Assembly: GCA_028095005.1 (NCBI GenBank)
Contig: CM051461.1
Coordinates: 57,455,840 to 57,519,839 of the forward strand
Reading direction: 5' to 3'
Source of the DNA: Rhynchospora pubera
Taxonomy: Eukaryota > Streptophyta > Magnoliopsida > Poales > Cyperaceae
Length of the DNA: 64,000 nucleotides
Both the position numbers and the translations under genes were made by a program. Under the pieces are notes generated by a model. That model was not told where the DNA came from. It saw nothing but the letters and a program-made list of their open reading frames with translations, and searched no databases. Every line of letters starts with the position of its first letter. Position 1 is the stretch's first letter. Below, in pieces: positions 1 through 13,188 of this stretch.

Positions 1-2400
1 ATTTCATAAATTAAACACTACAGCAAATCTGTAATTTTGGAAATCTGACAGGAATCAGTTATAAATATTAAAAATTAGAAATCTGACTGAAAGAACACCT
101 GAAATATTTAAATCCGAAATTTTGAATCCATCGTTATTCCAAAACAACACTAATTTGCAACAAATTTTCAAAGTTTCAGTAATGCTTTGATCAAAATGAT
201 TTGTACGCGGGATTTTATTTCAATGGAATTGATTGTTGAGATTTCGTTGGATCTAATAACATAGAAATTATGATTAAATGACATCAAATCCATCTATTTT
301 GGTAAAAAAAAAATTCTAATTAAATGAAATCCCATTAATGTTAAAAAAAATGACATTCCGATCAGAGCCTTAGTCTTCGTACTACAAGCAAATTTGTAAA
401 ATGTTTTTAAGCAAAAGATTTTAATTGTTTTGATGTGTTGTAATAAGCAAATAGCTCATGAACAATCAAATTCTAGACAACTTTAATATTGTTTCATATA
501 TACTAATAATTAACCGTTGTATATTTCACATTAATTTTAGATGGATATTTCAACCTTCTATACACGTCGTTTTTCTAAGACTTCAGATGTGCCACAGGTA
601 CCACACATCCATTTTAATTTTTGTTTATTGATTTCAATTTAACATTGTTATCAGTGCATTCTGATTCATATTTATCAAAAGCTAATGTCATCAACTCTTC
701 TGAATATTAGATTATTTCCAGTTAGTAATTTTCTACATCGTTTTGTTTGTTATTATGAGACAAGTGCCAGTTAGCAATTTTTAATGGGACAACATATTCT
801 TGTTTTTAAAATTTTAGTATCTAAAATATGATGGCTTCCACAAGGGCAAGGGTTCAAGTCCAGCATGCACCTTTAATTTCAAAAAAAAGTTGGATGACAA
901 AGACCTTCTTCTTTCTTCAATATATATATATATATGGCCTCTTTTTAAAAAAAAAATTCGATGCAATACAAATATTAGATACAAAAATTACATCTTCACA
1001 AATATAAACTGTTTCCTCTGCCTTTCTTTCATTCTCCACACTTATTTGGTACCTGCAGGTTAAACGAAGTATCTCGCATTAATTTAAATAAGAAAAATTA
1101 ATTTTTTTTATTTTCATACATGAAAATAGAAATTATAAAGATGTTTATTACTAGTAATCTGTTTAAAACTAATGTCAAAGGATGATATAAGACAAAAAAA
1201 ATTGCTGTAAGAATCAATTCGGGTACTGGTCATTTCAGATTAAGTTGAGACTTATATGCAGAGGTAATTCTTACAAATCAAAAAGTCTCTGAAAAAGTTG
1301 AGACTAAGTTATTATAGAGGTATATATAATTTTAAGAAGTTTTTAGAAGCATTAGTCGCAATTCAATGTGTCTTCAAAGATTTTATGGCGTCGAACTTTC
1401 AGCAAATTAAATCTTATTAGTTCTCATATATATTGGACAATTTAGGGAGATTATTGGTTGCAGAAAATGTATTGAAATGCTAATTTCATGGAAGAACGTT
1501 GACATTGAATGATTCATAGATGGTAATTGAAACAAATTTCTTTGATTCAGTTTAATATATATAAGTTGAAATACATACTTACATCATTTCATTTACTTGT
1601 AGTCAAAATTTCATGGAAGTGTTCCTTTCTGAGGCAGGACTTAATTAGTAGAGGATGACACGTTGTGCAAATGTGCATGCATTAACTATTGGCTATCTCT
1701 GACCTGGAAGTAACAATACTAAAATGCCAGAGTTGGTTAAGGTGTTCCTTTCATTCACTTAGAAGGCACAATGAAACTCTGCTTCCAAAGAAAGAGAGAA
1801 TGAAATTTTAGTTGATTGCTCTTTTTTACTAAAAAAAATTGAAATATGTCGTCTATCACTTTAAGTTTTTCAAAAAGTGCTCTTGTTAAATTTATTGTTC
1901 ATCGCTTTTATTTGCTTGTCCCATTTCAAATAAAATTAGGCATTGTTTTTATTAATAACTGTTATTCTTTTCTGCATTAGTTGCTCTTATATTATGATTT
2001 ATTTCACTTTTACTGAAGTTTGGAGAGAGACTATAGCAGCACCAGCTTTTTCTTCCTCAGATAAGGAACTCTCATCTTATTTTCTATTTTCTGCAGTGAA
2101 AAGTGGTCCCTGTAGTTTCAAGTAGTTAGCTTTTGTTTTAGACTCTTAATCCCCCCCCCCCCCCCCCAAAATCTTTACACCTTTTTGAAAATTGAGTGTT
2201 AAAAATCGAAACAAAATATTCAATGGGACGGTTTCTCAGAATTTTTTAAAAAGGAATCGCATAATGATGTGAGATGCTTAAAGTATAAATAGTGTCGGTT
2301 ACATTAATTATGACTAGAGCTAAAATAAAACTAGTGAAGGGGTTAAATTAGAAAAAGAAATAAACAAATTAACATTGAAATTGTTATTAAATGAAAAAAA
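1..2400. other. AT-rich non-coding stretch
   Basis: No convincing gene is seen. A 19-codon open segment at 541-597 sits between a TTTTAG acceptor-like site and a GTACC donor-like site and could be an isolated exon, but no partner exon was found. A short TA repeat lies near 920-935 and a run of 17 C residues at 2151-2167. The 60-codon ORF at 1943-2125 resembles nothing recognisable. Confidence 0.5.
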
Positions 2401-2440
2401 GGAAAGAGCAGAGAGAACGAGTCCGTAGTGTTTTCCAAAA

Positions 2441-2618
2441 TGACACGATACGAGCGTGTTGGTACGACATGCACACGTGTTGACACGACACGTCTATGGA
2501 ATTAGCACGACACGTGTGTGTCAGCCTGTCGTGTCAAAGTCGTGTCGTGTTGGAGAATTCTAGACATTGACACGTCTTAACACGATACGAGTTGACACGT
2601 GACACGAGTTAACACGAT
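2441..2618. repeat. GACACG/CGTGTC-rich repeat block
   Basis: Short words GACACG, CACGACACG and CGTGTC recur about a dozen times in both orientations, with several CACGTG cores. Such clusters are typical of subterminal repeats of hAT-type MITEs. No terminal inverted repeat or target duplication was found, so it may be a truncated element. A lone related word appears near 2775. Confidence 0.45.
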
Positions 2619-3043
2619 AAAAAAATATTATTATCTAGAATTTATCAAATTATATTGAGTTTATATTATAAATTTAATAATTTTTTATTCATAATATTTT
2701 GATTCAATCATTAATTTTCATTTTAATATATTATTCAAAAAAACACTTTTCAATCAATCATCAACAAAGTGTTTGACACGACACGTTTTCATTTTAATTT
2801 TCATTAATTTTTGAGGAAAAATAAAACACTTTTTGAGTAATTAAGGAAAAATAAAACATTTTTCTATTCTTCCTTCCGCACCGCACTCCCCACAGACTAA
2901 TTAAGGAATTTTTTTCAATTCATTTTTTTTCTATTGTACGGGGGAATCTTGGACTTGAATTATTACAGCTGCACTAGATTAAAAATTTTAACTGGCACGC
3001 ATTAAGTATGAGATGCACCTAAAGATTTAATAAAAAGATAAAG

Positions 3044-3285
3044 CAGGGGCGGATCCAATGTAGCAGATTCCATGGCAGGTGTCTGGGGTAAAATTTTAAA
3101 AATGGAGGGTTTATATATGTAAATTTGGGTTGTGCCTAGACTAAAAAAAGATCAGTGTCTGAATTTTTGATGAAAATAGAATAATTATGTACTTAAGGTT
3201 TGGTCGAACACAATGTTTTTTTACTTTTCCGGTACTTTCCACAATTTTTGTGCCTAGGCTAAAAAAATTTCTGGATCCGCCTCTG
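3044..3285. mobile_element. hAT-type MITE, 242 bp
   Basis: The element opens with CAGGGGCGGATCCA and closes with the complement of CAGAGGCGGATCCA, a terminal repeat common in plant hAT elements. The flanks AAGATAAAG (3035-3043) and AAGATAAG (3286-3293) fit an 8 bp target duplication with one extra A. It has no coding capacity. Confidence 0.75.
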
Positions 3286-3586
3286 AAGATAAGTACTGTA
3301 CCTTCGGAGCATCCATGAAATGCATACTTTTTATGTTCTTTTTTTATTGTGTGCAATTGCGAAACTATGACTTATTTACCAAAATAGAGGTACTTATTAG
3401 ACAAAACGCAATTAATGACTTAAGAGCTTCCTTATGTGATTTACAGGGAAAATAAAGACGTTATATATGTGCAAACAGGAACAAATATGTTATATTATAT
3501 CACACTTTACGAAAATAATAGTATTCTTTTTAGCCTTATTGGTTAATAACATACGCTAACCACAGAAACTAGCACGTTTGTTTGTT

Positions 3587-3641
3587 AAAAACTAGTTATA
3601 ACGCGTTGCACTTGGTTTGTTGATGCGCAGTTGCGCGCGCA
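3587..3641 (-). other. Possible degenerate Helitron 3' end
   Basis: Read on the minus strand, a GC-rich self-complementary stretch (GCGC...GCGC around 3625-3640 and AACGCGTT at 3601) is followed by CTAG at 3592-3595 and then T. This resembles the better preserved terminus near 59.7 kb. The stem is poor and no 5' end was found. Confidence 0.25.
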
Positions 3642-3774
3642 CCATAATGCTTGTTGCTTCAATTGTTATTGTTTACCAATTACCACCAAACGATATTTTT
3701 ATATATATATAGAATATAAAAAAAAAAGAAACTGAACCACCGTAAGTACCTTAATTAATTATTATACGGGGTGA

Positions 3775-4391
3775 TAAGGATCATCCCCAAGATCTATCAT
3801 CCCCATCATCCCCAGTAGGAACACATTTTAGTTTTTTCTATTTTTAGAATATTTTTTGTCCCCACTATTTTTCTCCCTCCTATTCCAGTGGCAACACAAG
3901 TCAATCTCCAATATATTTGGGACAACAATTACTTATATTAACTACAACAGCTACATAAATAACTTCAACGGTTATATATATTAACTTCAACTATTACATA
4001 TATAACATATTAACTTCAATAATTACATATATAACTTCAATAGTTACATATATAACTTCAACAGTTATATATACTAACTTCAACAGTTATATATATTAAC
4101 TTCAACAGTTACATATATAACATATTAACCTAAACTGTTACATATATAATTTCAACGGTACATATATAACTTCAACAGTTATATATATTAACTTCAACAG
4201 TTACATATATAACTTCAACAGTTATATATATAAACTATTAAGAAAAACAATGGGGACCAAAATAGAAAAATTGAGAGAGAGAGAAATAGTGGGGACCAAA
4301 ATAGGAAAGGATGAGCAAAATAGTAGGGACCAAAAATGTGTGTTCACACTAGGGATGATGGATGATGATGGAATCTAGAGGATGGTCTTAA
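3775..4391. mobile_element. Probable MITE with about 60 bp imperfect inverted ends
   Basis: The left end (clustered ATCATCCCC words, then AGTAGGAACACATTTT) is mirrored at the right end (TAGTGTGAACACACATTTTT, then CCATCATCATCC, read on the minus strand). Inside these, GTCCCCACTATTT-type words are also inverted. The core is a minisatellite. No target duplication could be fixed, so the superfamily is unassigned. Confidence 0.55.
3939..4232. repeat. Minisatellite of AACTTCAACAGTTAYATATAT-like units
   Basis: A unit of about 20-24 bp built from AACTTCAACAGTTA plus TATATA-type spacer repeats about a dozen times with small substitutions. It fills the centre of the surrounding MITE-like element. Confidence 0.8.
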
Positions 4392-5693
4392 GCAATTCTG
4401 ATTATTATATAATAAGAATATTGAATAGGTCGGAAAATTAAATAATACTGTACCTTTTCCAAGCTTTGACATTCATAAGCTGGCACAATATAGTATCAAT
4501 AAAAAAAGCCGCTTTTACTCAAAAAGTGTTTTATTTTTCCTTGGAAGGAAGAATAGAGTCTATTAAATTTGACAAAATGATTAATTGAAAAATGAAAGCA
4601 AAATGGAAAAATTTTGACTCTCATATATCTTTCTGCAACAGAGAACTGGAGTCATTTCACCAATTTGTGTCGTCGCAAAACAGCAATATATCACAGACAC
4701 TAAAATAAGGAATACACACACACACTTGAAATTAGATTTTGTTGAAATTTGTTGATGTTTTTTTTTCTAAATTGAACTATAATTAATAATATTTTAATAT
4801 GTTATTAGTTTTATGTATCAGTTGTTTATAAAATTCTTTATTATTTGCCTTCATGTTAAATGCCATCGAAAGTCGACATTAGAATATATTAATCATTGCA
4901 AATTTTAAGTTATTTATAAATAATAAACTTAGAAAAAAAAACACTCCTATTTATTTTTTCAGATCTTTTAAAGATGGTTTTTCTGGAATGGAAATATTTT
5001 AAAGTTTCACTGATTTAGGACCTTCTTCAAAAGTTTTGGCAAAACAGTAAATGATTCTTCAAAACTTTAATCGTGTTTGACGTTCTATATGTTTGATTCT
5101 AGCATTACTCAAACAGTAAATGATTTTTTAATGAGATTTTGATTAGATGGCATCGAGCAGTATGAACTGTTTATGCACGAAATAAGTCTTTTTTTGGGTT
5201 AAATGTAAGCATGCATTTGGTTGAAATGCTTATAGAAACGCATTAGCAAAACACGTATTTAGTGTATACACTATACAGGGTTGAATGAGCGGTGCTTTTA
5301 ACGGGATGATACGTACCCAAATGGGAAAAAAACAGAATAAATAAAATAAAATGGTTAATTTGTACTTGATTATGAGCCTATATTGGGGAAAACATAACGC
5401 TTCTTCCTTTTTATTTTGTGTGTCGGTGTCATCGTGTTCGTGTGTAACACGTTATTTGACATAGTTCCAAAGATCACATTTTGAACATTTAAAAAAGAAA
5501 AACAGAGATCATGCACGGATACTTAACCGTTACCAACTGTATTCCCTCTGTCTTGACATTGACTTCATTATATAATTATAATATATAATGGTAAGAATAT
5601 AAAAGAAATGACCAAATCAGCATGAGGACAAACAAGAACGTTTAAAAAAAGAAAATTGACTAAGGAATTACGAAGTAAAAGATCTCTGTTGAT
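4392..5693. other. Non-coding, with fragment of a Mutator-like MITE
   Basis: No gene is seen. The stretch at about 5069-5110 (TCGTGTTTGACGTTCTATAT and onward to AGCATTACTC) nearly matches the right terminus of the MITE at 15240-15623, so a truncated relative lies here. Confidence 0.5.
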
Positions 5694-5885
5694 AAATTCA
5701 GATGCGCTGCCGCGCGACACATGGTGTAGCGCAGTATGCTGGTCGTCTGATTAAGATCCAATCGACAAGGGAGTTTCATGATGTAACCTAAATTGATAGG
5801 TCCGTAAAAAATTAACCATCCGATCAAGATCAGATGGCTCGTACATCCGCTACACCATTTGTCGCGCAACAGCAAATCCGGATTG
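5694..5885. mobile_element. Mutator-like MITE, 192 bp
   Basis: A perfect 9 bp duplication TCTGTTGAT (5685-5693 and 5886-5894) flanks inverted ends that share a GCGCGACA..ATGGTGTAGCG core. A 9 bp target duplication and long TIRs are hallmarks of Mutator-like elements. It is non-coding. Confidence 0.8.
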
Positions 5886-5894
5886 TCTGTTGAT

Positions 5895-7485
5895 TATACA
5901 TTGCTTCTTCTATGAAGCTTTGCAATGGACTGACATGTGATGACATGAGATTTGTCATTTCAAAAATTTGCGCACTCGATTCGAATCGGTGAATATAATT
6001 CAATATTGTTCATATATTCAAATCGTGCAAGAGATCAAATTTACAACTTTGGCCTTTGTATACGAACAAAATCATTTTATTATATATGCCATAATTTTTC
6101 AAATAATATTTTATCTGTCAAAAAGGAAAATATGCATTTCTTTTTTTTTTCTTAGATTAATATGCCTTCTATCTTATACAATATATTTTTATATTTTTCG
6201 TGAAAGAAGAATATGATGAAAACATAGGTCTTTCTTTATCATTTTTTTTTTATTGGAACAGATTTTCATGGTCCATTTTTCAAACTTAGCAATTACGATG
6301 TATTGCATCCGATTGTTTACTGATCAGTACGTTTTACTAATTTACGTTTTGACAAATTCAGATTTGGCCTCTTTAAAAGATCCTGTTGAATATATCGTCC
6401 AGATGTGGGTATGATGCAGACGATTTCTAAACGAACTGCTCATCCATGCTATAATAGAGAAGATCACTAAAATTATTTGTCTTTTAGATCCAAAAAAATT
6501 GAGGAACCCGGATGCGCTACAGATTTTTTATTTTTTTTTTACTTTTGGTGTATATGCAATTATGCATATGTACATTCTCAAATTACAATTGGATGTAAAT
6601 CTGATAACTGCGAATAATTAATGTATCAAAGTATTAAAAAAAATATTTTTGTTTGCAAAAGCTCAATATGTAGTATGATCATGATAACAAATAAATCTTT
6701 ACAACGTCAATAAATTCACCAGATCCATAACTTTACTGTCATAATTCGTATATAAATCTTATAAGACTTTTACGAGCAATTTTTGGAAATTTAAGTACCA
6801 TGATCGAATAAATCAATATTTAATTTAATCTGATGATTAAAGACAAAACATCTTAAGTAGAGATCATGAATTCGAAATATGATTGAAGAGTATATCTTCT
6901 GATAATTAAAGTTTGAAGACTTAAATCTATATTTATTAAAAATAAAATTACATATCATAATTAATAATATGAGTTATGATTTAATTAAATCTCCATGTTT
7001 CTCACATAGCTTAATTTTTATCTACATGCTGATACATGGGAAGGGAAATCAAACCATCCAATGATCGATTATCAGAAAAGTAGAAACGACTTTGGTAGCC
7101 GGTCATAAATCACTGTTCAATCCGGTTCACCTAAGTCACAGTTTAAGTTTAGGTGTGCATGATCAAATCATCTTATGTTAACCACTTTCATGTCTTGGTG
7201 ACTGGTGTCCTCAAATAACTCAACTTCACAAAAGTGCTACGGCTATCATTACCAGGCTGCACCAACACGCCACATCGAATGACTGCAGCATGCACGTACG
7301 GGTCACACCATACAGCAGCCCCATCAGGCCATCAATTGTACATACTAATTTGATTCAAGACCTAATTAGTAATTTGATTCGAATTTGTTCTGTATTTGCC
7401 ACTTTGACATATTTAATAATATAAATAACAGTTTAATAATAAAACCAAAATTTTGTGACCCTTTTTACCCTCAGTCGATTGAAAT
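5895..7485. other. Non-coding stretch
   Basis: AT-rich with scattered short ORFs (up to 82 codons near 5968-6216) of low complexity. I see no gene, repeat pair or RNA gene. Confidence 0.5.
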
Positions 7486-7488
7486 CCG

Positions 7489-7836
7489 ATGGATTCCAGT
7501 TTCGACTCTGGACTGAACACAACTCGATTTCTTCTCTTCTCTCTCACAGATGAACCGAACCATAAACCTAGAGATCGATCTTCCTCTTCATCGCTAACTC
7601 CCTCTCTCCACCTTCGTCGCCTTACCCCATCGCCTCTTCTTAGATCTCTCCTGGTTCTTCTCACTCCAAAAAGCTTGGATCCGTCATATTTCCGTCTCTC
7701 TCGAAAACATTCACTCACCGCAAATCTTCTCACTCGCACTCGCCTCCGCTCCTCTGGACTGGATCTCCTCTCTGGCTCTCTCGAAGCACCCCTGCTTTCT
7801 CCTCATACCAGATATTCTTTCCACAATATCTCATAG
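7489..7836 (+). other. CT-rich 115-codon ORF, doubtful
   Basis: This ORF lies in a locally CT-rich island rich in Ser, Leu and Arg codons. Such composition resembles a plant 5' leader or a decayed gene start more than a domain-bearing protein. The opposite strand is also open over about 100 codons, so openness alone is weak evidence. No family is recognised. Confidence 0.15.
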
Positions 7837-7854
7837 TCGAATTGAGTTAAGACT

Positions 7855-10145
7855 GCCTCTTGTGCTTATCCAAATCGAGTTAAAACAGTTGAGAGATTGA
7901 GAGAAGATGAATTTTATTGGTCTTTGCTATTAAATTTTATTTTATTTTTTGAGTCAGTTGCCAATTTTGTTTGGTTTTTTCATGAATTTTAGTGGCTTGG
8001 AATTAATTGACTCAGTAGCTAGTAGTATATATGAAGATGTACCAGTACCAAATTGCTAGAGGCTCGTGACAGTGTTCCATTTTCATTTACTCAAACAAAT
8101 CTGTTTTGACTTTTGCCAATGTAATTTTTCTTAAAAATTACGGGAAAGCATAATCCCACTCTTTAAAATTAAAAGAACCTATACACATACCCCTCAGCTG
8201 CACCTCCTTCTTGGGAGATCGAAGTAAGGTTTATGTTGTTCGTGGAGAGGCAAGTGCAACAGACAAGAGATAGAATGGATTAGTTCAGAGAGTGAACGGA
8301 GGTGCAGGTGGTGGATGGAGGTGTCGTGCGCGAGAGAAGGAGGGTTCGACAGGTCTCGCGCACGACTGGGTTTGGTCGATCGACTCAGTTTAATCAAGTT
8401 CTGGGAATCTGGGATCAAGTAATGTGCGAGGGGCGTATTAGTCAATTCTTTTAGTTTTTATTATTTTAATGTTACAAAAGTCATAAAAATAAAGATTGGG
8501 GCAGAAACAAAAGAAAAAACGTGTTTTTGGGTGGCAAAAACATAAGTTTGAACTTTTGAGTGACAAATACTCAATTTCGCGAATTTTGGGTGGCACAGAA
8601 AAAATTCTCCCAAATTAAATATTCTTTCAAAAAGATAAGCAGTGAAACTTATATTAATGCACAATCAGTACATATTTTTGGATTAAATCCTTAATAAATG
8701 CTAATTTTATGAGTCCAGTTCGGATAAGAGCTCCCTCAATTCTCAAATACACTAAATTTTTAGCCGAATCAACTTGAATATTCATATTAGCAATACTATT
8801 GACTCTGTTTTACCACAACAATCTCAAATATATACAATTTGCCGAAAATTAAGTTTGTATACCGCTTAAGCATTTCATCAATCACCTTGAGAGCACTCAA
8901 TTGAGAACAAATCAAATACAAAACATCCAAGGTGCAACCCAAGAACCTAAAATCACTGATTCAATGAGAATGAGATTACTTTCCGTTTGGAGCAACGAAA
9001 TTTCAACTCGAGCAGCTACTCTTGGTACGTAGTTCTAAGTTGCTAACCAAGGGTTTCTGCATTCGTTGGAGGAGTACAGAAAGGAGAAAAAGATGGGATC
9101 CATTCCATAATTTTCTATGGTGGTTTCAAGATTTTGGTTGATTTCCAACTTTTACAGGTGAAGGAGAGGGTAAGAGATTGAATGAGGGGAAAGATCGGAA
9201 GAGCGCGCGAAATTTTGGAGGTGAATAAAACTAAATCCGATTTTTTATTTAAACCGGGACAAATCTAGGTCCGTAAGATGATTTTTTATCCAACCGTCAG
9301 TGCGTAAGATGATTAATTAACTATTTAAAACCTAATTTTATGTATAACAAATAAAATCGTTGCAAATGCACAATCATGAATGTCGATACAATGTTTTAAA
9401 ATTGATTCACATTTTTTTTATAAAATAATAAGATTAATACAAATAATTTCAATATATAGAAATAATATAAATAACTATTTACTCTAGAGTCTAGACTAAA
9501 TTTAAAAAATCAAACAGCAAAAAAAAAAAAGAACAAGTGATAAAATCTACACTGTAAGCACAGTAAGTTCTTTTACTAGTTCTATGAAGATTTTGCTCCT
9601 ATTATAGCGATTTTGTACTGTTGTACATATATAGGTAAATATATTTCTATTTTTGTGGCCGAATATAGTACCTGTATAGTTCGTCTCTTACTTTTGGCAT
9701 TTACCGCTCTACCGTTCTAACATGGTTTTGAAGTGGGTTATACACTTATACTACCTTTGTAAATCAAATAGCATTGTTTATGACTGCATATTGATCCGCT
9801 GCCAATTGGAACATGTAGTGCTGATGGATGAAAGTATGGAACCCGCAATGCTGTACTAACTACTATAGGATCTTTATTATAGATGATATTTGTTAGAGGC
9901 TGTGGTTTTAAACTGCAGCCGAGCCGCACCTCACCAACCGCTTTTGCTAACAAAACTTTATCAACCTTTCTGTTTCCTACCGGGACCGGCTCCTTTGGGC
10001 CAATAGGGAAAATAAATTCTCTCTTGCAAATATCTGGGTAATTTAGCACTGTTTTAGTGGCACTTTAATTTACAACTTAGCCCACAAGTATAATTCAAAT
10101 GAAATAACAAAGAAAGCCCAGTAGACTTTTAAGTCCATGAGTATT
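7855..10145. other. Non-coding stretch with a possible inverted-end element
   Basis: Loose inverted ends (AAAATTAAAAGAA... near 8165 and its counterpart near 8450) may bound a MITE at about 8165-8455, but no target duplication is visible. A 103-codon minus ORF at 9738-10049 has no recognisable domain. Nothing else is seen. Confidence 0.35.
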
Positions 10146-10148
10146 ATA

Positions 10149-10299
10149 GGCTCCGTTTGGATGAGGCGTGAAAAGAAAGAAAGAAGAAAATAAATTTATT
10201 ATAAACAATTCAAATTCTTTACAAAGTTACACACTTTCCAATACTTCTCCCCACTTCTTCCCTTCTTTCCTTCTTCCTACACCTCATCCAAACGGAGTC
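10149..10299. mobile_element. Tourist-like (PIF/Harbinger) MITE, 151 bp
   Basis: The ends GGCTCCGTTTGGATGAGG and the inverted GACTCCGTTTGGATGAGG match over 17 of 18 bases. The 3 bp flanks ATA (10146-10148 and 10300-10302) fit the short target duplication of PIF/Harbinger elements. Confidence 0.7.
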
Positions 10300-10411
10300 A
10301 TAGGTAATTAGGTACATAACCTTAAAACATTTTCTCAAGACATTATTAAGAAGATAATTGTAGTGGATAACTTGTTTATACGGACTGAAATATTACTTTA
10401 ATTTACAAATC

Positions 10412-10603
10412 CCTTGGCTAGTTGGCTTAGCGCCTTAGCCTAAATTGATGGCCATTATAACACTAAGACCGTTTTGCTTGTCCCAGCTTAAACTCTGATT
10501 AATCATATATCATAGCCTAAATTGATGGTCAAATTTATGATATATGGACTGAAGACAACTGATCCATCAATTTAGGGTAAGGCGTTGAGCCAACTAGCCG
10601 AGG
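10412..10603. mobile_element. Inverted-repeat element, class uncertain
   Basis: About 40 bp at the left (CCTTGGCTAGTTGGCTTAGC onward) is inverted at the right (CCTCGGCTAGTTGGCTCAAC onward, minus strand). The word TAGCCTAAATTGATGG also occurs a second time inside, at about 10512. No target duplication is visible. Confidence 0.5.
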
Positions 10604-12480
10604 ATGTTATAATCCGATTTGTGATGAGACTGGATCTTATTTGTTTCGATAGGACTGTGTGTGAGAGAGAGAGAGAGAGATGCTGGTTATTTGAAAATTT
10701 ATGTAATCTTGTTTACATCCAATTTTACCTTAACAAAAAATAATATCGATCGATTTTTTGTCACGTGCAGATTAAATTCTAGCCCATAAATAACAAAAAA
10801 AAACCGTCCGACCCATTTAACCCATCCAATCTAATATGTATTATGACAGGTTCAAATATTATTCGAATTGAATCGGAGTTTAATTTTATTAATCCAGTTG
10901 TACTGAATTAGATTGCATTTTTACTCTTGATAATCTGATTTATACCTGATCCGTTTAATAAAATTTTACCTTTTGTATATATCCCATCGTCCCAAATTTC
11001 TAGTGCGATCAAACCAGACTGATTCAAATCAGAATATTGGTTGTAGTCTTACATGTGCTGGGCTCATTGAATATTGACTTATTTGCTCCTCTCAAAATGT
11101 TAGGGTTTTGTTTCCACCTTTCTGTGTCATTTTTCTAGACACTTTTTTTTTTCACCTGATGTAAAATTTATTTAATTTATATTTGTAATAGCACAGTCGG
11201 GTAAATCTAATTTTCTTTTTTTATATAGTTTACAAAATAATTTGAGAAAATGGTTTTTGCCAATCTAAACTTTATTTTTGCGCAATTGAAATCACAACCA
11301 GTTTGATCCACGTAACCCGTATAACCCGTAATAACTCGTATGTAAAAAATTATCTGGGTTGAGTCAGGTTATGCCGTTACGGGTGGGTTAAAATTTTGAT
11401 TAAAATATTTTGATCGTTGTACAGCCTTAATAACAAGTTGCAAGCTTCATTACATAGTAAATAATAAGATTAAAAGATAGAACTTTAACTTTTCCGAGAA
11501 TGTATTATATTATGAATTTTATTTTTTATACAATTAAATTTTGTGACTGATATGTTATCCGCACAATAAATTCCTTCGATGAATTAATTTCCGAAGAAAA
11601 GTTTATACATGAATTGGTGTCTTTTTGTTAATTTATAGCATCTCCAAGACTCCAACGTACATCTACTGGCAATTAAGTCTCTATAAAAAATTATTTAAAA
11701 TGATTTAAAAATTATTTGTGAACTCATAAAAAGAAAAAATTATTTATGACTAGATAAATTCTGTTATGAATAATTTTTCTCATATGGACGGAAATCTAGA
11801 CCATTTTATTTCTAATGATGGAAATTATTTTCGAATGAATATATATTTTTAAATAGTTATATATTTAAGATCACGATAATTAGTTAATTGCTGACAATAA
11901 AATTTATCAAAAGTCCCTATTTTTAAAAGAAAAATCATATTCATAAGAGATTATACCGGCTGCGAAGCGCAGCTGTCCGATTTTAGATATTATTTTAGAA
12001 ATCTCCCAGTTTGTTTGATGTTTAGGGTCGGGATGAGTCGAATGCATAAAAAATTAGGTTGCCTTGCTCACGTTTAAACTCATATGCAATTCGGCCACAT
12101 TATACATAGTCACCTACCACAATTTGAAAAAAAGAAAAAAGAAAAAATGAAATGTGGACATGCGCCTCACTTTATACAAAAATTCAATAACAAAAATATG
12201 GCGACCAAGTCAAGCAGCACGTACGACTGGGCTTTATAATCAGGGAAAACCTTCCTACCCCACATCTGAAGAACCAAATCTGCACTTAAATAAATTATAA
12301 TTTGAACATAATCAAAGCAATGCGAAAAGAAAGTTGTTGAGAACAACAAAAACCACGACAACAGAAAAATAAAACCTAAGACCAAGAAAACAAAAACCTA
12401 AGACCACAAACGAGGCTATGGATTTTGTCAACAACTGATTTCTGAAAGCCTCCCAAGCGCCAATTTTAAATGAAAGGAAT
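10604..12480. other. Non-coding stretch
   Basis: AT-rich. A GA-dinucleotide run lies at 10664-10681. A small GC hairpin (GCTGCG AAG CGCAGC) lies near 11962, with no adjoining terminus that would make it a Helitron end. No gene is seen. Confidence 0.45.
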
Positions 12481-12482
12481 AA

Positions 12483-13089
12483 TTAGATATACGCTACTAT
12501 GAAAATTTGATAATTAGTGATATATCACTCTTAAATTGCAATTTAGTTTTATGCCACTATAAAATGGTTAGAATTAGTTTTATGCCATTATTTTCAGACA
12601 AAATTAGAGATATGCCACTCAAATTAGAAAAATGTCACTCTAACTTTTTAACATGTCCAAAATACTCTCTCATTAAGAAGTGAAAAAATAAATTTATTAA
12701 CATGAATTAAATTTTAAAATTTCAGTTTCAAATTTTGAATTTGGATTTTAAAAATTTAAAATTTCGAACTTATAAATTCAAATTTTTTTACATTTTTTTA
12801 ATTTTGAATTTCAAAATTTCGAATTTAAAATTTTAACTTTTGAGATTTAAAATTTTTATTTTGAAATTTGAAATTTCTTTTCTTGATGGCGGAAAATCAC
12901 TTGTTTACTTAACAATGGCATATTTCTATTTTATTATTTTATAATGACATATTTAAAAGGGTATAATGGTCAAATTAATTATCCAGTGGAATAAATCTAA
13001 TTTTACCATTTAGTAATGGCATAAAAATAATTTATCATTTAGTGATGACATTTCTCTAATTTTTTTATTTTTACGTGGCATAAACCTAA
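12483..13089. mobile_element. Fold-back/MITE-like element of TATGCCACT words
   Basis: The word TTTTATGCCACTA and variants recur in direct orientation on the left side and inverted on the right side (GTGGCATAAA). The outermost words TTAGATATACGC and the inverted TTAGGTTTATGCC face each other. The centre (12700-12880) is a purine/pyrimidine-simple stretch of AAATTT words. No target duplication was found. Confidence 0.4.
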
Positions 13090-13188
13090 TTAACCCTAAA
13101 TCAAATTACAATGATTATGCATGCAATGTTTATTCAAAAGTGAATGATAAATATGTAAAAACTCGGAACTAAATTGTAAACTTACGTC

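Noticed and set aside
7413..7836. Overlapping ORFs of 108 and 115 codons on both strands
   Set aside because: CT-rich composition keeps both strands open. No domain or splice context supports a gene.
9190..9206. AGATCGGAAGAGCG, identical to the start of a common Illumina adapter
   Set aside because: Only 14 bases match, the following bases differ from either standard adapter, and there is no sign of a sequence break. Chance is likely, although a read-level check would settle it.
9738..10049. 103-codon minus ORF
   Set aside because: No recognisable domain, no splice context and AT-rich flanks. Treated as chance.
11955..11985. GC hairpin resembling a Helitron end
   Set aside because: No CTRR followed by T lies at the right distance on either strand.
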